From positions 1 through 31,196 of IMG/VR virus record IMGVR_UViG_3300023215_000494: DNA of 31,196 nt; one strand, given 5' to 3'. Position numbers and translations under genes: made by a program. This DNA is from a virus. Below the pieces are notes generated by a model. The model was given only the letters and a program-made list of their open reading frames with translations. It was not told the origin of the DNA and ran no database searches. Below are positions 29,601 to 31,196 of this stretch, one piece after another. Positions within the stretch are counted from its first letter, which is position 1. Every line of letters begins with the position of its first letter.

Positions 29601-31196
29601 GACGGCAATTTTTTCCCATAGGGACATAAGTTCTGTTGGTGTCCCGGCCTTGCCGCGAGAGATTGCGAATTGGGAGAACTGCTGTGCGAAGAACTCGGCG
29701 GGACTATGTAGTTCGTTGTCTGCCGCACCCGGAAGACGCTTGGTGAGGCTTCCGATGTCCACGCCTTCGTCGGTGATATACCTTCCCATGGCTTCCCAGA
29801 ACATGCTCTTGTCTTTGGGTGTGAGGATGTTGGCGTAGGCCCAATGACCTATTTCGTGGATGACTTTCTGGAAGTCCGGTGTGTTGCTGGTTCCGTCGCC
29901 CGCCTCACCGATGCCGATGGTGTTGGCCGTGTCGGCGCTACGGGTGGATTGGGGCATGAAGGCGTAGCCAGTTGGGTCATTCCTGAACCGTGGCAGTGCG
30001 CTGTCTGCGCCACTAATGTTGCGGAGGACAGACATCACCGCGTTTAATTCACCGAGCGGACGCGCCCGCATGATCATGGCCAATTGCTGCATGGATGCAT
30101 TGCGGCTGGCGTTGTTCCATTTGATTCCATGAGGGGCGTTGTAGCTGATGATGTCGTTAAGAAGCTCCATGTAGCTGATGTAGCCCTTGTAGTCGTCTGG
30201 GGTTTTGAAGTGCGGGGAACTCCAGGCCATATTCTCGTAGGCCTGAAGTTCCTCTACGACATCCCCCAGATACTTAAATTTGCCCTGTAGGCTTTTGCCA
30301 GCAAAGGTGGGTAGGGTGGCTTGGTCGATCTCAATGTTTGCTGCCTGGGCGAAGCTGATTGGTCGCGTGCCGGGATCAACAATGTCTGGATCGTCCTTGA
30401 GCTTGCCTACTTTCTCTACGTTCTGTGGTTTCTTGACGGGCGCGTAATCGCCGCCGTCTATTGGTGAGAATGATGCGTCTCTGGCCCTGCCGCGTAGGCT
30501 TGGATCGCTCCAGCCAACGACGAAGCTTTCGCCCTTCTGTTTGCCAAGGATGGCCTTGACGGGGTTGTTCTCGCCAAGCTGCTTGGGTGATGCGTGCCTG
30601 AACTTGCCCTTATATTTACCGCTAGTGATGGCCAGGGCGAATGACATTCCGTCGGGGATATCATCGCCGAATTCGGACATGGCCATATGGACAGCCCTAT
30701 TCTCTGTATCGGCGCTCAGTTCCGCTTCGAGTACCGAGGCTTCGTCTACCGGTGTGGTGTCGGGCTCTTCGACGGCGTTTTTATAGGTGTTGGTGTTCTT
30801 GTGGTTCGGGTTGTGGAAGGCGCGTCCAGAGCCAGCCGGGGCCAGTGCAGAGGGTTGGAGGTGGCCTTGTTCCAGGGCCAGCTTAATCCTTTTGTTGAAT
30901 ATCTTTATTAACTCTCGTTTGATCTCGCTTTCGTATTCGACGACGACATCGTAATCCAGGTCGTCTGTCCTTATGACGAAATCGTCGCCATCTTTGGTTA
31001 CTTTGCCGACGGTTTTGCCCAGGAACTTGATTGTCTTGTTGGGGCCCTTGCCGGTTATTTTGAAGTGGTTGTTCAGGTCGATTTCCACGCCATCGGCTTC
31101 GATGACCATGGGCTTGGCTTTGGCGCGGGGCTTGGTGGCGGGCGCGGCGTTGGCCAGCATTTCGAAACGCTTCTGGATTTCAGTTAGTTCTCTTGT
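23541..31196 (-). CDS. Giant polyvalent virion-type protein with two zincin-like motifs and an ADP-ribosyltransferase-like domain (5' end outside window)
   Basis: The frame is open from the right edge to a TAG at 23541, giving at least 2551 residues; the Met at 31160 has no ribosome site and 12 more codons precede it. Numbers here count from that Met. A first HEIGH (435-439) is followed by Glu489 in PAEFF; a second HEIGH (1125-1129) is followed by EEWF (1186-1189). About 1310-1605 is ART-like: HGTP (His1319), FGEGIYLT and VEAIVVFNP with Glu1586. The C-terminal 230 residues have hydrophobic segments near 2328-2350, 2408-2428 and 2440-2462, and a basic tail ends TKKRR. Such multi-enzyme proteins (large polyvalent proteins) are thought to be injected with the DNA. 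Confidence 0.88.
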   Translation of the reverse strand, partial: TRELTEIQKRFEMLANAAPATKPRAKAKPMVIEADGVEIDLNNHFKITGKGPNKTIKFLGKTVGKVTKDGDDFVIRTDDLDYDVVVEYESEIKRELIKIFNKRIKLALEQGHLQPSALAPAGSGRAFHNPNHKNTNTYKNAVEEPDTTPVDEASVLEAELSADTENRAVHMAMSEFGDDIPDGMSFALAITSGKYKGKFRHASPKQLGENNPVKAILGKQKGESFVVGWSDPSLRGRARDASFSPIDGGDYAPVKKPQNVEKVGKLKDDPDIVDPGTRPISFAQAANIEIDQATLPTFAGKSLQGKFKYLGDVVEELQAYENMAWSSPHFKTPDDYKGYISYMELLNDIISYNAPHGIKWNNASRNASMQQLAMIMRARPLGELNAVMSVLRNISGADSALPRFRNDPTGYAFMPQSTRSADTANTIGIGEAGDGTSNTPDFQKVIHEIGHWAYANILTPKDKSMFWEAMGRYITDEGVDIGSLTKRLPGAADNELHSPAEFFAQQFSQFAISRGKAGTPTELMSLWEKIAVKVRSVMERFFLADNNVDPKLIPLFERILPDRDFNANKYLDMQKKIAGNTSGSKPGRVKFLADKLVNWETIKNNIERALADGDPEKVREALGGRKVTASGVAEVNSFVQESIAYKGKDGSKKYYNAKGQAKTRVGLLDRGKKTGEDDQGREVFQYMNSFHVRNKLLRAMREVQDFQAENPDPSYAGTLTPEALEAVATRRTGESELARQQEIEALADSLLSGDSDGIPDIDGLGYNDPIADLALNKTDQGVSDRLTTLANRVLNIIHEVQVDMRKQVGRNTPKTKIGEGIRVSPDGEMVATQNRQSEFHKRRALAKRKALIEGADDIVAKLVAKADGIFADIGGKTTVATDNPTGVEFSSVNEMSMPEIVAEILSSGTDSPNARVRDLNIALNRKLLTAPEIAELDYPAGTELIVGGKRAETPEDFQHAIVSAFIRGKEDEMNLAAAGLKRVWQENPDISFKSSMVNRAMDVEIAQTRGAGEENGIPNRATAEVKEILRKITHRDKKVESNSRLLAYRMMNLMGKTQQNAVNRANVMSLDDVQRLFGTEAQDGSFGVFRHAQDGPEFNQLRKTMRKMGMALKKGDGGADFIGLRPNTKGQEYTVIHEIGHLLVRGNFSLEQRQIINGMYKEAVTLGDPRALEVTKRSSAYGALDGLPPQAVQERLAEEWFVDGFANYLGNRVSKTDNFGKVKLKGRLETMVDELIEQVSYFVNGLLGNKTLRQQYRYLTFGGDMLANKSAVNTPVRSAVRNTGSFSMMNEVAPKYAQETIGNYSPAREVYAREFVGVNETEDLMNYVYYHGTPNGGKFSRATNPDVILEPSGPEALFGEGIYLTKANSLAIDYSEAGHRTSMRQMVDDANLSSNRKGIGYEYADKIAANRIKITDLLSYLDGIHYRETTKRRAASIADGSIDEVVDSPASNLFKVQKKLAALYQEEKVLWTLFADTTGIQRQPKVLPLLVRMEDTFNFDANTFYSIKGNHNDITWLITDMADKRMFTQHVGKNLIEELRTGGFFAGDDLFEIIIDSIKRGGTSEEEAKTILTSFMRDLGYDSFRVTDLDPVNGSAVEAIVVFNPAHVKHVDADVFDSDLPNMFADMIGGMDDTSLAGKVMMDQIDLGRNINPGDMVGLGAEAQRLGVPDALQGFLRRTLRREEPTMDDFAAVQRHSGQGKGGNWIRENSVHLRRVGAHWFGNIVKPEGGAGLFQKQSSDLAKKVAPLISALRSLPDSVGSGKRWLLKNQGLIYPVNKKLGTQAVPASHERIIRAMRAQDLTTLNARERIVAMDIAKSFKDELNTMMELGIPIGDVAAKLNQKYYVPQVWDTGAIQANPGKFNRVLVAHFMREARASGINMDAREANRISTEIIKRMIDTDGRIDVDNVLHRRMSSASNPFMQRFLKLTPDELPEMGEYMVTDLEGILSRYYDKTTRTINMAKEFGTNNHGADAYIHVSEHGLRGAADILLRNKTIGVGRKEMGVEAQITDEIIPRLALSEDDAGTLLVRVSDMLGSTKQSKTKNKQDAINLLLEVMDVTTLNKGQYDQYKIRVKAIVNALADFEVPASKDTTDWMVRYLNVLNRKPLGSERAYSTTRKIKTFNSVSLLSWTTLTSFPDVVLPLVRSGKLGAWGKGWAQRWMGDPSYKQAARDIGVGIENLIHDNMTYMAGDGSQRFTNAFFNATLLTPWTNLQREVSALVGFNALKAEADAARRQVSNGRGGNFRHKKAMRFLKRYGLEEYGEAGGPRLDDIRSHVNDDKVRYAIMRFVNETIFTPDPNDVPMWAQTPWGGLAFQLKSFPIMMGRMSKDVIKEAGHGNVAPLALLLTAGAGFGMGANAAKDLILGRGGKSGTERKLRERRLDKTFVGDIAKALGGDIENSQFMNEDNLATLGFTPNEFLGWWVEGLLAMGGLGLVAEMAFNSAAQADNGSYGQIRVLSAVAGPSVGIGVDALKGVSAAMDIDNPSKARDFGRSVGRRIPVLGGIKSFQESAAEFAGGEAKTRGSRSGNSGGWITKTNWVGLPQGNTKKRR

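Noticed and set aside
29242-29838. 198-codon plus-strand ORF opposite the polyvalent gene (and similar ones at 23851-24348, 25006-25344)
   Set aside because: All lie wholly inside one long minus-strand frame with domain motifs; Ser/Arg-rich products typical of antisense shadows.
31158-31160. Met codon at 31160 as the start of the polyvalent protein
   Set aside because: The frame stays open for 12 further codons to the window edge and no ribosome site precedes this ATG, so the gene is treated as 5'-incomplete.

Overview
The window looks like about 31 kb of a tailed, double-stranded DNA phage or prophage that infects a Gram-negative host. It carries a tyrosine integrase, a primase-polymerase/helicase, a recombination cassette (Sak4-like ATPase, SSB-like protein, Cas4-like nuclease), a dNMP kinase, a holin and a GH24 endolysin. 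It also holds most of a giant polyvalent virion-type protein. Genes are packed tightly, with many ATGA and TAATG overlaps and strong AGGAG ribosome sites. Lipoproteins with lipobox cysteines point to a Gram-negative host. A podovirus-like particle and a marine or alphaproteobacterial host are guesses from general resemblance only. No terminase, portal, capsid or tail gene is seen.

Layout. (1) 1-298: the GC-rich 3' end of an unknown gene and a strong terminator. (2) 362-2491, plus strand: eight small genes, including zinc-finger miniproteins and one membrane protein. (3) 2595-8992, plus strand: a MoxR-type AAA+ ATPase, an 18-residue hydrophobic peptide and a VWA protein with an HExxH motif, then six uncharacterised genes. 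(4) 8971-11722, plus strand: a repeated operator-like array, the integrase, two DNA-binding proteins and two conserved unknowns. (5) 11901-14832, minus strand: lipoprotein, Cys-rich miniproteins, a basic miniprotein, a TM/coiled-coil protein, a 22-residue-repeat protein, a beta-rich protein, a PD-(D/E)XK resolvase-like nuclease and an HTH/zinc regulator. (6) 14880-15106: repeat- and hairpin-rich non-coding DNA, a candidate origin. (7) 15107-17333, minus strand: primase/helicase and a Cro-like regulator. (8) 17502-22739, plus strand: recombination, nucleotide metabolism and lysis. (9) 22728-31196, minus strand: hotdog thioesterase, lipoprotein and the polyvalent protein, which runs off the right edge.

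Regulation. A divergent control region at 17334-17501 separates the leftward regulator/primase operon from the rightward recombination/lysis operon. A 22-bp element in it recurs, with two mismatches, in front of the leftward HTH/zinc regulator at 14853-14874. The two regulators may therefore sit in one circuit. The integrase implies a temperate lifestyle, but no classical CI-type repressor is recognised.

The strongest candidates for undescribed biology are the MoxR/micropeptide/VWA-HExxH module with its neighbours, the polyvalent protein combining two zincin-like motifs with an ADP-ribosyltransferase-like domain, the thioesterase beside the lysis genes, and the shared operator plus repeat-rich non-coding region.
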